A DNA stretch of 39,602 nucleotides, taken from NCBI GenBank assembly GCA_017941505.1, contig JAGAWH010000004.1:1-39602 (forward strand), in the 5' to 3' direction. A model generated the notes under the pieces. The model was given only the letters and a program-made list of their open reading frames with translations. It made no database searches and was not told the DNA's origin. Below, piece by piece: positions 23,323 through 31,480 of the stretch. The stretch comes from Faecalicoccus sp. (lineage in GTDB: Bacteria > Bacillota_I > Bacilli_A > Erysipelotrichales > Erysipelotrichaceae). The translations under genes and the position numbers were made by a program. How positions within the stretch are numbered: the stretch's first letter is position 1; each line of letters begins with the position of its first letter.

Positions 23323-23949
23323 ATGCCAAAAGGATCACCGGAAAGAACAGCAGCCAGAAAAGAAGAAATCATTCAGGCTTGTGAAAAGCTTTATCAAACG
23401 ATGAGCTTTAAAGAAATCACATTAAAAGAGATTGGAAAAGTAACTTCTTTTTCCCGGCCGACGATATACAACTATTTTCAAACAAAGGAAGAAATCTTTC
23501 TTGCCCTGTTTGAATTGGAATATGAAAGATGGAATGAAGATCTTGTTCATATTATGAATGATAACGATTATCTCACTAAAACAGAAATCGCAGAACAATT
23601 AGCGCATTCCTTAGAGAAAAGAGAACAGCTTTTAAAGCTGTTGTCGATGAACAACTACGATATGGAAGCTAACAGCCGTCCTGAGCTTTTGACCAGCTTC
23701 AAAAGAGCGTATGGAAATTCGATGAAAAATGTAAGAAAAATATTGGATAAATTCTGTCCGGAAATGAGCGCTTTGGATAAACAGAATTTTATCTATATCT
23801 TTTTCCCGTTTATGTTCGGGATTTATCCATATGCCGTAGTGACCGATAAGCAGAAAAAGGCAATGGAAGAAGCAGATGTTGATTATCTATATCAATCCAT
23901 TTATGAAATAACCTATAACTGTTTGAAAAGACTGTTGAAAGCTGAATAA
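23323..23949 (+). CDS. TetR-family regulator of the AKR/flavin-reductase operon
   Basis: 208 residues; GAGGG is 8 bases before the ATG. HTH at about residues 8-55 (ARKEEIIQACEKLY, ITLKEIGKVTSFSRPTIYNYF, KEEIFLALFE). The C-terminal domain resembles the TetR C-terminal domain of small oxidoreductase regulators (KFCPEMSALDKQNFIYIFFP). It is the first gene of an operon with AKR, flavin reductase, a second AKR and a DUF4405 protein (gaps of 15, 1, 17 and 20 bp). Its promoter carries two TGAC-N5-GTCA dyads, so it probably represses itself and the operon. Confidence 0.93.
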   Translation: MPKGSPERTAARKEEIIQACEKLYQTMSFKEITLKEIGKVTSFSRPTIYNYFQTKEEIFLALFELEYERWNEDLVHIMNDNDYLTKTEIAEQLAHSLEKREQLLKLLSMNNYDMEANSRPELLTSFKRAYGNSMKNVRKILDKFCPEMSALDKQNFIYIFFPFMFGIYPYAVVTDKQKKAMEEADVDYLYQSIYEITYNCLKRLLKAE

Positions 23950-23964
23950 AGGAGGACAAATTGT

Positions 23965-24900
23965 ATGACTGTTTTACCGAAACTGGCTCTTGGTGCCTGG
24001 GCATGGGGCAATGATGGAACATTTGGAAACAACCTAACTGCTGAGACGTTAAAACCGATTTTTGAGACCACAATGAAAAACGGTTTGAATCTTTGGGATA
24101 CAGCCTATGCCTATGGTATGGGTACTTCTGAGAAAGTATTGGCAGGATTTTTAAAAGGACTTCCAAGAGATTCTTACTTAGTATCGGATAAATTTACACC
24201 GCAGGCTGCTGATACCTCTTCTCCTACCGCAATGAAGGATATGATTGAAATGCAGTTAAAATTGATGGATTTGGATCATTTTGATGTGTATTGGATCCAC
24301 AATGTATCCGGCGCTCCAAAATGGACCGAAGAGCTTGCCAAATATTTTGAAGGGAAAAAGGATGTTCCTTTATTGGGTGTATCCAACCATAATCTGGCAG
24401 AAATTAAACAGGCCAATGAAATTTTAAAGAGCCATGGTTTAAAATTATCGGCTGTTCAGAATCATTACAGCTTGATCAACCGTTCTTCCGAGGATTCCGG
24501 AATTCTGGATTACTGTAAAGAAAACGATATTTATATCTTTGCGTATATGGTTTTAGAGCAGGGGGCTTTATCCGGTAAATACGATACCAAACATCCGATG
24601 CCGGAAGGCTCTGCCAGAGCTGAAACTTATAACCCGGTATTAGATAAGCTGGAAGTATTAAACGGAGAGCTTAAAAAATTAGCGGATAAGTATGGTGTAG
24701 GTCCTGCCCAGATTCCGGTGGCATGGGCTATCGCAAAGGGAACACTTCCGATTATCGGTGTTACCAAAACTACTCATGTAGAAGATGCTGTTAAAGCAGC
24801 TAACGTTACATTAACGGCAGAGGAAACAGCGCATTTAGAAGCGGTAGCGGATTCGCTTGGAATCAATGCGATTCGCTTCTGGGAAAAGGAGATGAAATAA
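23965..24900 (+). CDS. aldo/keto reductase
   Basis: 311 residues; AAGGAGG upstream. Complete catalytic tetrad: Asp45 (LWDTAYAY), Tyr50, Lys76 (VSDKFTP), His112 (YWIHNVSG). Cofactor-side motifs are LLGVSNHNL, VQNHYSL and PIIGVTKTTHVEDAV. It is an NADPH-dependent carbonyl reductase in the broad AKR superfamily; the substrate is not predictable. Second gene of the TetR operon, 1 bp before the flavin reductase gene, so the two are probably translationally coupled. Confidence 0.92.
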   Translation: MTVLPKLALGAWAWGNDGTFGNNLTAETLKPIFETTMKNGLNLWDTAYAYGMGTSEKVLAGFLKGLPRDSYLVSDKFTPQAADTSSPTAMKDMIEMQLKLMDLDHFDVYWIHNVSGAPKWTEELAKYFEGKKDVPLLGVSNHNLAEIKQANEILKSHGLKLSAVQNHYSLINRSSEDSGILDYCKENDIYIFAYMVLEQGALSGKYDTKHPMPEGSARAETYNPVLDKLEVLNGELKKLADKYGVGPAQIPVAWAIAKGTLPIIGVTKTTHVEDAVKAANVTLTAEETAHLEAVADSLGINAIRFWEKEMK

Positions 24901-24901
24901 G

Positions 24902-25447
24902 ATGGCAAAGAAAAATATCGGAGCAACATTAGCTTTATATCCAAGTCCTGTAATTGTGGTAGGTGCTATGGTAAATGATAAACCGACATGGACATTAGCT
25001 GCCCATGCAGGAACGGTTGCCCACAGTCATTTAATGTTGTCGCTGGTACAGGCACATTATATTAATCAGGGCATTCGTGAAAATAAAAAGGTATCTGTTA
25101 ACGTAGTGGATGAATCCTGGCTTGCCAAGGCTGATAAGATGGGTACCACAAGCGGAAATAAAGTGGATAAGTCCGAAGCTTTCGCATGGACAATGGGAGA
25201 AAATGGAGCTCCATTAATTGATGAGGCAAAAGTATCCATTGAATGTGAAGTGGATAGTAACTATGAGTTAGAGAACTTTGATAATTTTATTTGTAAGATT
25301 CTGGCAACATATGCGGATGAATCGGTATTAAATGACAAAGGTAAAATCAATTACCATGTATTTAAACCGGTATTGTTTGAATTCCCAACATATGAATACT
25401 TTGTGACAGGAGAAAAAGTCGGTAATTGTGCTAAAATGAACTCGTAA
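24902..25447 (+). CDS. flavin reductase-like (FMN-binding split barrel) protein
   Basis: 181 residues; GGAG lies 11 bases before the ATG, within the previous gene. The opening GATLALYPSPVIVVGAMVNDKPTWTLAAHAGTVAHSH-type pattern (about residues 7-44), then VSVNVVDESWL and CEVDSNYELENF with a terminal HVFKPVLFEFPTYEYFVTGEKVG, fits flavoredoxin / flavin reductase-like proteins that bind FMN. In the operon it could supply reduced flavin or itself reduce a substrate that the AKRs also handle. Cytoplasmic. Confidence 0.85.
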   Translation: MAKKNIGATLALYPSPVIVVGAMVNDKPTWTLAAHAGTVAHSHLMLSLVQAHYINQGIRENKKVSVNVVDESWLAKADKMGTTSGNKVDKSEAFAWTMGENGAPLIDEAKVSIECEVDSNYELENFDNFICKILATYADESVLNDKGKINYHVFKPVLFEFPTYEYFVTGEKVGNCAKMNS

Positions 25448-25464
25448 TATACAAGGAGGAAACA

Positions 25465-26415
25465 ATGAAAAAACGGAATTTAGGCGGAGTTGAAGTATCT
25501 GCCATTGGAATGGGATGTATGGGTTTTTCTCATGCGGAAGGTGAACAAACCGACATTAATACTGCAGCCGTTATCCTTCGGGAAGCGGTGGATTTGGGTT
25601 ATACATACTTTAATACCGGATGGAATTACGGTAATGCGATTGATCCTCATCATAATGAGAAAATTCTCGGTAAAGCTTTTGCCGGTATTCGTGACAAAGT
25701 TGTGATTTCATCAAAATGCGGTGTTACTTTTGACTACGCAGTAAATCGGGATAAACCACCTCTAATCTTTGATTTCAGTCGGGAAAAGGTGAGAAAGAGT
25801 GTCGATGAATCACTGATGCGGTTGAATACGGATTATATTGACTTCTATCTTCAGGCAAGAATTGATCCCAATACGGAACCGGAAGAAGCAGCACAGACGA
25901 TGGCAGAGCTGATCAAAGAAGGTAAGATCCTGCATTGGGGTGTTTCGGAAGCCAATCTTGATTATGTCAAAAGAGCGCATGCGGTATGTCCGATCTCTGT
26001 GGTAGAAAACAGCTACAATATTATGAATCGTAAAAATGAAGTTATGATTCCTTTCTTAGAGGAAAATAATATTGGATGGATTGCCTTTACACCGCTTATG
26101 AAGGGGCTTTTGACCAATACGTTTGAAAAGGGTACAACATTTGCGCCGGATGACTGGAGAAGTAACCAGATCAACGATGCCAACTTTGATAAAACAGCAG
26201 CTTTAAGAGCATATCTGGAAGAACTTGCCAAAGAAAAGAATGCGACAGTTACACAGATTTCCTTGGCATGGATTTTGAACAGAAAGCCATATATCGTTCC
26301 GATTCCGGGAATGAAAAAGGCATCTCGATTAAAAGAAAATGCCCAGGCATCTGAAATTATTATCAGTGATGACCAAATGAAGAAAATTGATGAAATAGTT
26401 TCATCCATACAATAG
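25465..26415 (+). CDS. aldo/keto reductase homologue lacking two catalytic-tetrad residues
   Basis: 316 residues; AAGGAGG upstream. The fold is clearly AKR, close to the group with the consensus DLYYQHRVDP and HWGxSEA (here DFYLQARIDP and HWGVSEA). In that consensus the tetrad is Asp, Tyr, Lys, His. Here the Asp is Asn50 (YFNTGWNYG, codon AAT), Tyr55 and Lys84 (ISSKCG) remain, and the His is Ala131 (LQARID, codon GCA). The surrounding sequence is otherwise well kept, so this is not simple decay. It may be catalytically changed, non-enzymatic or a partner or sensor for the other operon products. Fourth gene of the TetR operon. Confidence 0.88.
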   Translation: MKKRNLGGVEVSAIGMGCMGFSHAEGEQTDINTAAVILREAVDLGYTYFNTGWNYGNAIDPHHNEKILGKAFAGIRDKVVISSKCGVTFDYAVNRDKPPLIFDFSREKVRKSVDESLMRLNTDYIDFYLQARIDPNTEPEEAAQTMAELIKEGKILHWGVSEANLDYVKRAHAVCPISVVENSYNIMNRKNEVMIPFLEENNIGWIAFTPLMKGLLTNTFEKGTTFAPDDWRSNQINDANFDKTAALRAYLEELAKEKNATVTQISLAWILNRKPYIVPIPGMKKASRLKENAQASEIIISDDQMKKIDEIVSSIQ

Positions 26416-26435
26416 TAAATAAGGAGGATGGTTTC

Positions 26436-27191
26436 ATGCAGAAGAATTTGATGGTTCATAGAATCGTGGATGTCTGTATGACTATCCTTCTTTTATGTCT
26501 TATGGCTTATCAAATTACCGGTGCTGCACTTCATGAATGGATCGGTATAATAATGACGGTTCTTGTGATTGTACATCAGATTTTAAATAAGCGATGGTAT
26601 GGAGCTCTGTTTAAAGGAAAATATAACCTATATCGTATCAGCCAGACCGTAGTGAATATATTGTTGATTATATCGTTCATTCTTACTGCAGTATGCGGTA
26701 TGGCAATGAGTGGACATGCAGTTCCGTTTTTATATGGCATTTTACCTGTATCTATCGCAAGAAGTTTCCATCTTGCCCTGTCCCATTGGGCATTTATCCT
26801 GATGGGATTACATCTAGGCTTACATGTTCCAATGATTCTTTCAAAATGGAAATTAAACCAAAGAATCAGAACAATCTTTTCTATTATTTCATGTATCATT
26901 GCCGGTCTTGGATTCTATCTTTTCTTAAAGTCCGGTATTCAGGATTATCTATTCTTTAAAGTTGTATTTGCGTTCTTAGATTATGAAAAATCAGCTTTGA
27001 TGGTCTTTTTGGAACATATCTGCATGTTGGTTTTCTGGGCGTTTATGGGTACACAAATTGCGAATATCTGCAGATATAGCACACGAAAGGATATAACCGG
27101 TAAAAAGAAATGGCTTCCGGCCTGTCTTATGGTCATAGCTGTAGTGATTGGCTTGGTGCTGAATGTTATCGTATCGGGAGTCAGTGTTTAA
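26436..27191 (+). CDS. DUF4405-type membrane protein, possible haem-binding
   Basis: 251 residues; AAGGAGG upstream. Six or seven membrane helices. His residues at helix edges (His8, 33, 47, 112, 117, 126 and 130; motifs LHEWIGIIM, VHQILNKRWY, SFHLALSHW, LGLH) match the DUF4405 / cytochrome b561-like pattern in which paired His ligate haem in the membrane. Last gene of the TetR operon with AKRs and flavin reductase, so it could pass electrons between membrane and flavin, though that is inference. A terminator follows at 27203-27228. Confidence 0.8.
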   Translation: MQKNLMVHRIVDVCMTILLLCLMAYQITGAALHEWIGIIMTVLVIVHQILNKRWYGALFKGKYNLYRISQTVVNILLIISFILTAVCGMAMSGHAVPFLYGILPVSIARSFHLALSHWAFILMGLHLGLHVPMILSKWKLNQRIRTIFSIISCIIAGLGFYLFLKSGIQDYLFFKVVFAFLDYEKSALMVFLEHICMLVFWAFMGTQIANICRYSTRKDITGKKKWLPACLMVIAVVIGLVLNVIVSGVSV

Positions 27192-27202
27192 CTGAATGTA
27201 AT

Positions 27203-27228
27203 AAGCGGACAAAATCCGCTTTTTTTTG
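27203..27228 (+). terminator. rho-independent terminator of the TetR/AKR operon
   Basis: The 7-bp stem AAGCGGA / TCCGCTT (27203-27209 with 27215-27221) has loop CAAAA and a run of seven or eight T. Confidence 0.9.
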
Positions 27229-27257
27229 TCATAAATAAGGGCATTTTTGATGATTTT

Positions 27258-27317
27258 GGCAGACTAAATGGAATAAGACAGCCAAATGGCAGACAAAACG
27301 GCTTAAGTCTGCCAAAT
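27258..27317. repeat. two tandem 30-bp repeats with internal dyad
   Basis: Two adjacent 30-bp units (27258-27287 and 27288-27317) match at 24 positions; both begin GGCAGAC and end GCCAAAT. The second unit contains GGCAGAC ... GTCTGCC as a dyad that could form a hairpin, followed seven bases later by a T run. The 403-bp gap between 27192 and 27593 otherwise holds a terminator, a promoter and the riboswitch. Confidence 0.7.
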
Positions 27318-27387
27318 TGGATTTTTTGACAGATAGAATTTTGATAATAATTGCGGATATCAGAAACAATGTTTAGTCCACTTAATC

Positions 27388-27416
27388 TTGATGATAAGAA
27401 ATTAATGTGGTAGATT
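27388..27416 (+). promoter_or_regulatory. probable promoter of the riboswitch transcript
   Basis: TTGATG (27388-27393), 17-bp spacer, TAGATT (27411-27416). It would start transcription at about 27423, directly before the first base pair of riboswitch helix P1, which supports the assignment although both boxes are imperfect. Confidence 0.5.
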
Positions 27417-27423
27417 AAATATC

Positions 27424-27514
27424 GGTAGTAGGGAGTAGCTAACGCAATTGCGTAACATATTTCGTCAGTACGGGAATATCCCCGGGATACGTTCAAAGAT
27501 GCAAGACTATTATC
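27424..27514 (+). promoter_or_regulatory. yybP-ykoY-type Mn2+ riboswitch aptamer
   Basis: Landmarks in order match the yybP-ykoY aptamer as I recall it: GGGAGTAGC (27431-27439), a small hairpin ACGCAATTGCGT, CGTCAGTACGGG (27463-27474), CCCCGG, and GCAAGAC (27501-27507). P1 pairs GGTAGTAG (27424-27431) with CTATTATC (27507-27514), 8 bp with two G-U. The 3' strand of P1 is also the 5' arm of the terminator at 27503-27548, so aptamer and terminator exclude each other. Mn2+ binding would stabilise P1 and turn the downstream permease on. Not verified by covariance search. Confidence 0.8.
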
Positions 27515-27548
27515 ACAGCTTTTTAGTGTTGTGATGGTAGTCTTTTTT
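27503..27548 (+). terminator. riboswitch-controlled terminator
   Basis: A long stem of about 15 bp (27503-27517 with 27530-27544, two G-U pairs) has a 12-base loop and a tract of seven T. It shares 27507-27514 with riboswitch helix P1. Confidence 0.88.
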
Positions 27549-27593
27549 ATTTTCATCACAACCGAATATCTTGAAGATATAGGGAGGAAGTAT

Positions 27594-28862
27594 ATGAAGA
27601 TATTCGCTTTAGTATTATTTATTTTGATGTATGTTCTAATGATTACCAAGCCTAAATACAGGCCGTTCTATGCCTTGGGTGTAGGATTGATTTTCCTGGT
27701 TTCAGGGATCCTGCCATTTAGCAGTTTAATGGCAACAATTAACTGGAATGTCTTATTGATGATCTCAGGAACGATGATTCTGGTTTATTATTTTATTGAG
27801 TCCAAGATGCCGAATCTATTGGCAGATATTCTCTTAAGTAAATCGAAGAATGTGATGTGGGTAACTATCATCATGTCTTTGTTTGCGGGGATTATCTCTG
27901 CCTTTATCGATAATGTGGCAACGGTATTGATGGTAGCGCCGGTAGGTATTGCGATCTGTAAGAAGTTGAATAAAAATCCGGTAGGAATGATTCTTTCTAT
28001 TGCGGTATCTTCCAATTTACAGGGAGCGGCTACATTAGTAGGTGATACAACGTCCATTATGCTGGGTGACTATGCGCGTATGAATTTCATGGATTTCTTC
28101 TGGATGAAAGGAAGACCGGGTATGTTCTTTGCGGTAGAACTCGGTGCATTGGCAACCATTCCGGTTATGATGTATTTATTCCGTAAGGAAACCGAACCGG
28201 TAGATTCTCATGACAGAACGCCGGTACATGATTTACTTCCGACTATTATGTTACTGCTGATGGTGGGATGTTTAATTACGGCATCCTTTATGCCAAATAC
28301 ACCGGATATCACTAATGGAGCTATCTGCTGTATATTAGCCGTATTTATGATGATCATTGACTGCGGTAAAAAGAGAAGTACAAGTGATACATTAGCTGCT
28401 CTTCAAAGTCTTGACTTTGAAACATTAGGATTACTTGTTGGTTTATTTGTAGTCATCGGCGGTCTTACCAATGTAGGTATTATTGATGATTTTGCGGCTT
28501 TAATTGTTAAGTTTGGTGGAAATAATATCTTCTTACTCTATACGATTGTGGTATGGGGATCCGTATTGATTTCTGCCTTTGTGGACAATATCCCTTATGT
28601 TGCCACGATGTTACCGGTACTTACTGCGGTAACTACAACGTTAGGAATTGAGCCGTATCTTTTATATTTTGGTTTATTATCAGGAGCAACCTTAGGCGGA
28701 AATATTACACCAATCGGTGCCTCTGCCAATATTACTGCGGTTGGTATGTTGAAAAAAGAAGGTTATGAAGTATCCTTTAAGGAATTCATGCGAATCGGTA
28801 TTCCTTATACCTTAACAGCAGTCACAGTAGGATATTTGTTTATCTGGTTTGTGTGGACATAA
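27594..28862 (+). CDS. SLC13/ArsB-like ion permease under riboswitch control
   Basis: 422 residues from the ATG at 27594 (GGGAGG upstream); upstream in-frame codons lie in the terminator. About 11-12 membrane helices in two repeats. Each repeat has a re-entrant DN motif (SAFIDNVATV, 102-111; SAFVDNIPYVAT, 327-338) and a substrate loop (NLQGAATLVGDTTS, 141-154; GGNITPIGASAN, 368-379). These are hallmarks of the ion-transporter superfamily containing SLC13/DASS, ArsB, NhaD and the CitMHS family. Predicted substrates in such families are divalent dicarboxylates, arsenite or Na+/H+. A Mn2+-responsive leader argues for a role in Mn2+ homeostasis, probably efflux, which is inference. Confidence 0.85.
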   Translation: MKIFALVLFILMYVLMITKPKYRPFYALGVGLIFLVSGILPFSSLMATINWNVLLMISGTMILVYYFIESKMPNLLADILLSKSKNVMWVTIIMSLFAGIISAFIDNVATVLMVAPVGIAICKKLNKNPVGMILSIAVSSNLQGAATLVGDTTSIMLGDYARMNFMDFFWMKGRPGMFFAVELGALATIPVMMYLFRKETEPVDSHDRTPVHDLLPTIMLLLMVGCLITASFMPNTPDITNGAICCILAVFMMIIDCGKKRSTSDTLAALQSLDFETLGLLVGLFVVIGGLTNVGIIDDFAALIVKFGGNNIFLLYTIVVWGSVLISAFVDNIPYVATMLPVLTAVTTTLGIEPYLLYFGLLSGATLGGNITPIGASANITAVGMLKKEGYEVSFKEFMRIGIPYTLTAVTVGYLFIWFVWT

Positions 28863-28871
28863 GTTATTTAG

Positions 28872-28911
28872 AAGTTCGAAATTGTCGTACATGACGAATT
28901 CGAACTTTTTT
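28872..28911 (+). terminator. rho-independent terminator of the permease gene
   Basis: A long imperfect hairpin (AAGTTCGAA with TTCGAACTT, 28872-28880 with 28898-28906, plus a shorter inner stem) is followed by T6. Confidence 0.75.
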
Positions 28912-28929
28912 ATATTAGATATGGAACAA

Positions 28930-28958
28930 TTGAGTGAAGGGATAAGAGATGATAAAAT
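28930..28958 (+). promoter_or_regulatory. promoter of the membrane-protein/hydrolase operon
   Basis: TTGAGT (28930-28935), 17-bp spacer, TAAAAT (28953-28958); the first gene starts 36 bp after the -10. Confidence 0.6.
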
Positions 28959-28993
28959 ACAAGTTAGAATAAACTAACCAATGGAGTATATAT

Positions 28994-29485
28994 ATGACAA
29001 TATTATTATCAATCGCAGGCTGTATTTTATTATTCTTAGGAATATGGGGAATTACTGTAACATTACCAACCCCTTTATTGATCACTTATTTTCCAAAAGA
29101 TGTGCAGGAAAAGCTAAAACCAAGGCTGGAAAACCAGCCTATGACCTTTAAACGAATTGTAGGATGGATTATTCTTGTCGGAATGATTGTGGGCTATATC
29201 GTTTTATTTATCTATGCAGGAATCGATGGCAAAAGGCAGGGTTTTACCTTCTGGCAGTATTTTCAAAGATTCTTTACCATGGGTGCTGTTATGAAGATAT
29301 TTGATATAGTGTGTTTAGATTATTTCCTTTTGACAAAGAGCCATTTCTTTCAACATTACTTTCCGGAAACGGAAGGATGTGAAGGATGGAAACAGTTTGG
29401 TTATAATCGTTCACAACAGTTGAAACAATGTGTGAAGATTGTGATTGGAAGTTTTATAACGGCATTATTATTTTCAATATTTTAG
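28994..29485 (+). CDS. membrane protein of unknown function, paralogue of 30372
   Basis: 163 residues; TGGAG upstream of the ATG. Four hydrophobic segments (about 3-24, 56-75, 91-108 and 143-162). Its paralogue two genes downstream shares the overall layout and motifs: FPKDVQEKLKPRLENQP / APKEVQKAVQPKKERFN, GFTFWQYFQRF / GFTFGQFLARF, FDIVCLDYFLL / FDVVFFDYYLL and HYFPET / HYYPET. I do not recognise the family. The shared D-x-F/Y-LL and H-Y-x-PET motifs could bind a metal or headgroup. First gene of a four-gene operon with an alpha/beta hydrolase and an ATC-hydrolase-like gene. Confidence 0.8.
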   Translation: MTILLSIAGCILLFLGIWGITVTLPTPLLITYFPKDVQEKLKPRLENQPMTFKRIVGWIILVGMIVGYIVLFIYAGIDGKRQGFTFWQYFQRFFTMGAVMKIFDIVCLDYFLLTKSHFFQHYFPETEGCEGWKQFGYNRSQQLKQCVKIVIGSFITALLFSIF

Positions 29486-29497
29486 AAAGGGGAAAAT

Positions 29498-30358
29498 ATG
29501 GAACAAACATCAGTGCAGACAGAAGGTTTTGAAGGCATTCTGTATCAAGGGGATGGCAGAAAAGATAAAGTAATCATTGTGATGTCAGGATCTAACGGCG
29601 GTATGTCTTTAACAGAAAAAGAAGCCAAATTTTATCATGAACATGGCATGCCGGCCTTAGCTCTGGCCTTGTTTAAAACGAAACAGACTTCACCGGATTT
29701 GTCCTGTGTTCCGGTGGAATATGTAGAAAGAGCGAAAGACTGGCTTAAGAAGAAAGGATATGAAAAAGTAGGAATTGATGGAACATCCAAGGGAAGTGAA
29801 ATGGCTCTTTTAGCAGCATCGATGTTTCCGGATATTTCCTGTGTCATCGCAAGAGTTCCATCGCATTTTATCAGTGAAGGCTTATCCGGTTCCGGCAAGA
29901 ACAAAGGTCCATCCAATACTTCGTGTTGGTCGTATCATGGCAAACAGATTCCTTATGCACCGTATAAGTCACGTCATTTCAATATTCTTTCCATGATCAA
30001 GAAGGAAAAGGAATTACATATTATTACTTTTAACAGCGATAAAGATGTCACTGAGGATACATTGATTCCGATTGAAAAGATCAAGGCACCGATTTTGATG
30101 ATTTCTTCGAAGCATGATGCCGTATGGCCATCTTTTGAAAGTGCTGCGTATATGGAAAAGAAACTTACAGAAATGAGTTTTCCGTATCCTCATAAACATA
30201 TTGCCTACGAGTATATGAGTCATGCAGCCATCACTAAATTGCCATGGATTTATAAATGGGCGTTTAAGCAGGAGCGAAGATATCCTGAAGAATGTCAAAA
30301 AGATAGAGAAGATATGAAAAAGGAATTACTTGACTGGGTAAATCATATTTGGAAATAA
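29498..30358 (+). CDS. alpha/beta hydrolase, acyl-CoA thioester hydrolase/BAAT C-terminal family
   Basis: 286 residues; AAAGGGG upstream. The nucleophile elbow GIDGTSKGSE (Ser97) has the G-x-SKG-xE form of the BAAT C-terminal family, with Asp207 (SSKHDAVWPS) and His242 (EYMSHAAI) completing the triad. No N-terminal BAAT domain and no signal peptide. Predicted hydrolase or acyltransferase on an acyl thioester or similar ester. It lies 12 bp after one membrane protein and 13 bp before its paralogue, so it is probably membrane-associated in function. Confidence 0.85.
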   Translation: MEQTSVQTEGFEGILYQGDGRKDKVIIVMSGSNGGMSLTEKEAKFYHEHGMPALALALFKTKQTSPDLSCVPVEYVERAKDWLKKKGYEKVGIDGTSKGSEMALLAASMFPDISCVIARVPSHFISEGLSGSGKNKGPSNTSCWSYHGKQIPYAPYKSRHFNILSMIKKEKELHIITFNSDKDVTEDTLIPIEKIKAPILMISSKHDAVWPSFESAAYMEKKLTEMSFPYPHKHIAYEYMSHAAITKLPWIYKWAFKQERRYPEECQKDREDMKKELLDWVNHIWK

Positions 30359-30371
30359 GGAGAGTTAAATA

Positions 30372-30860
30372 GTGACTACAATTGTTCTTTTATTGATTAT
30401 GATGGCCGGTTTATTTTTGATTCTATGGGCTACTGTTGGTTTTATTCAGGATAAACGTTTTTTTACATCGGCTCCTAAAGAGGTGCAGAAAGCTGTTCAA
30501 CCTAAAAAAGAAAGATTTAATGGGCAGCATCTTGTCGGATATATTATGGCAATGATCGCAATATGTATGCTCTTTGGTTCGGTATTGTATGGAGCATGGG
30601 ATGGTATCCGCAATGGCTTTACCTTTGGACAGTTTTTGGCACGATTTATCATTTTGATGTGGGGAGTACAGATATTTGATGTCGTATTCTTTGATTATTA
30701 TTTGTTGTGCCGGTCTAATTTCTTTCCGCATTACTATCCGGAAACAGCGCCTTATCTGGGCCCGCATTTATTTGGATATAATTGGAAATCACATCTTATG
30801 GAGGCATTCTTTTTATTGGCAGTCAGTATTGTGCTGGCATGGATTTGTACCAAATTGTAG
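30372..30860 (+). CDS. membrane protein of unknown function, paralogue of 28994
   Basis: 162 residues from a GTG at 30372, with AAGGAGA 8 bases upstream. Four hydrophobic segments (about 3-25, 53-74, 91-107 and 140-160). It carries the same motifs as the protein at 28994: GFTFGQF, FDVVFFDYYLL, HYYPET, LFGYNW (FGYNRS in the other). The two flank the hydrolase gene, an arrangement that suggests duplication of a membrane-protein/hydrolase pair. Its TAG stop is part of the ribosome-binding site (TAGGAG) of the next gene. Function unknown. Confidence 0.8.
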   Translation: MTTIVLLLIMMAGLFLILWATVGFIQDKRFFTSAPKEVQKAVQPKKERFNGQHLVGYIMAMIAICMLFGSVLYGAWDGIRNGFTFGQFLARFIILMWGVQIFDVVFFDYYLLCRSNFFPHYYPETAPYLGPHLFGYNWKSHLMEAFFLLAVSIVLAWICTKL

Positions 30861-30868
30861 GAGAAAAT

Positions 30869-31474
30869 ATGAATTTAGATAAACAACTCGATATAAAAGA
30901 TATTCTAATCAACAAAACAGGAACAGAAAAGGCAAATGAAATATGGAGTCGGGCGGAAGAAATCCTTTCTTCTTTGGAAAAGAAATATCCAAATCCTTCC
31001 AAGGCATTCAATATGCATCTATCCTTTATTCTTCCTTCAGCTGCCATTCAATTGGCATGTAAAGAAATAACAGGGGATGAAAAGATAGGGTATAATGCGA
31101 TATCCGTTAAATCATGGGCGAAATCGGAAAAGATGGGTAATTTCATCAAAAAGATGACAAAGATTCCCGGATTTAAACGCTTCTTTTTAAGGATCTGGGA
31201 TCCCATCAGCAAGAAGATGTTCGGTCCTAAAGCAGGGTTTAAAAACGTGTTTTATCCAAAAAAGAAAGATGAATATCGCATGGATATTGTAGAGTGTCCC
31301 TATCATCGATGTTTTACGGAGTTGGGTACACCGGAGCTTATTAAAATATACTGTATCAATGATGAATATATCTATGGACATTTACCGGGTATTGAATTTA
31401 TAAGAACGACTACACTTGGAACCGGTGGAGATAAGTGCGATTTCTGTATACGTTTAAAAAGAGAATCAAAATGA
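30869..31474 (+). CDS. L-2-amino-thiazoline-4-carboxylate (ATC) hydrolase-like protein
   Basis: 201 residues from the ATG at 30869 (AGGAG 6 bases upstream); an in-frame ATG at 30782 would overlap the previous gene and lacks a site. The C-terminal pattern CPYHRCFTELGTPEL, then YCINDE, GIEFIRTTTLGTGGDKCDF, is characteristic of the ATC-hydrolase-like family, which opens the thiazoline ring in a Pseudomonas cysteine pathway; many relatives have unknown substrates. Conserved Cys and Asp are present. Last intact gene of the four-gene operon. Confidence 0.8.
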   Translation: MNLDKQLDIKDILINKTGTEKANEIWSRAEEILSSLEKKYPNPSKAFNMHLSFILPSAAIQLACKEITGDEKIGYNAISVKSWAKSEKMGNFIKKMTKIPGFKRFFLRIWDPISKKMFGPKAGFKNVFYPKKKDEYRMDIVECPYHRCFTELGTPELIKIYCINDEYIYGHLPGIEFIRTTTLGTGGDKCDFCIRLKRESK

Positions 31475-31480
31475 TAAAGC

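Noticed and set aside
27258..27317. CRISPR array
   Set aside because: Only two adjacent repeats, no unique spacers and no cas genes.
27424..27514. c-di-AMP (ydaO) or M-box riboswitch
   Set aside because: The conserved cores of those classes are not seen, and the landmark order fits yybP-ykoY.
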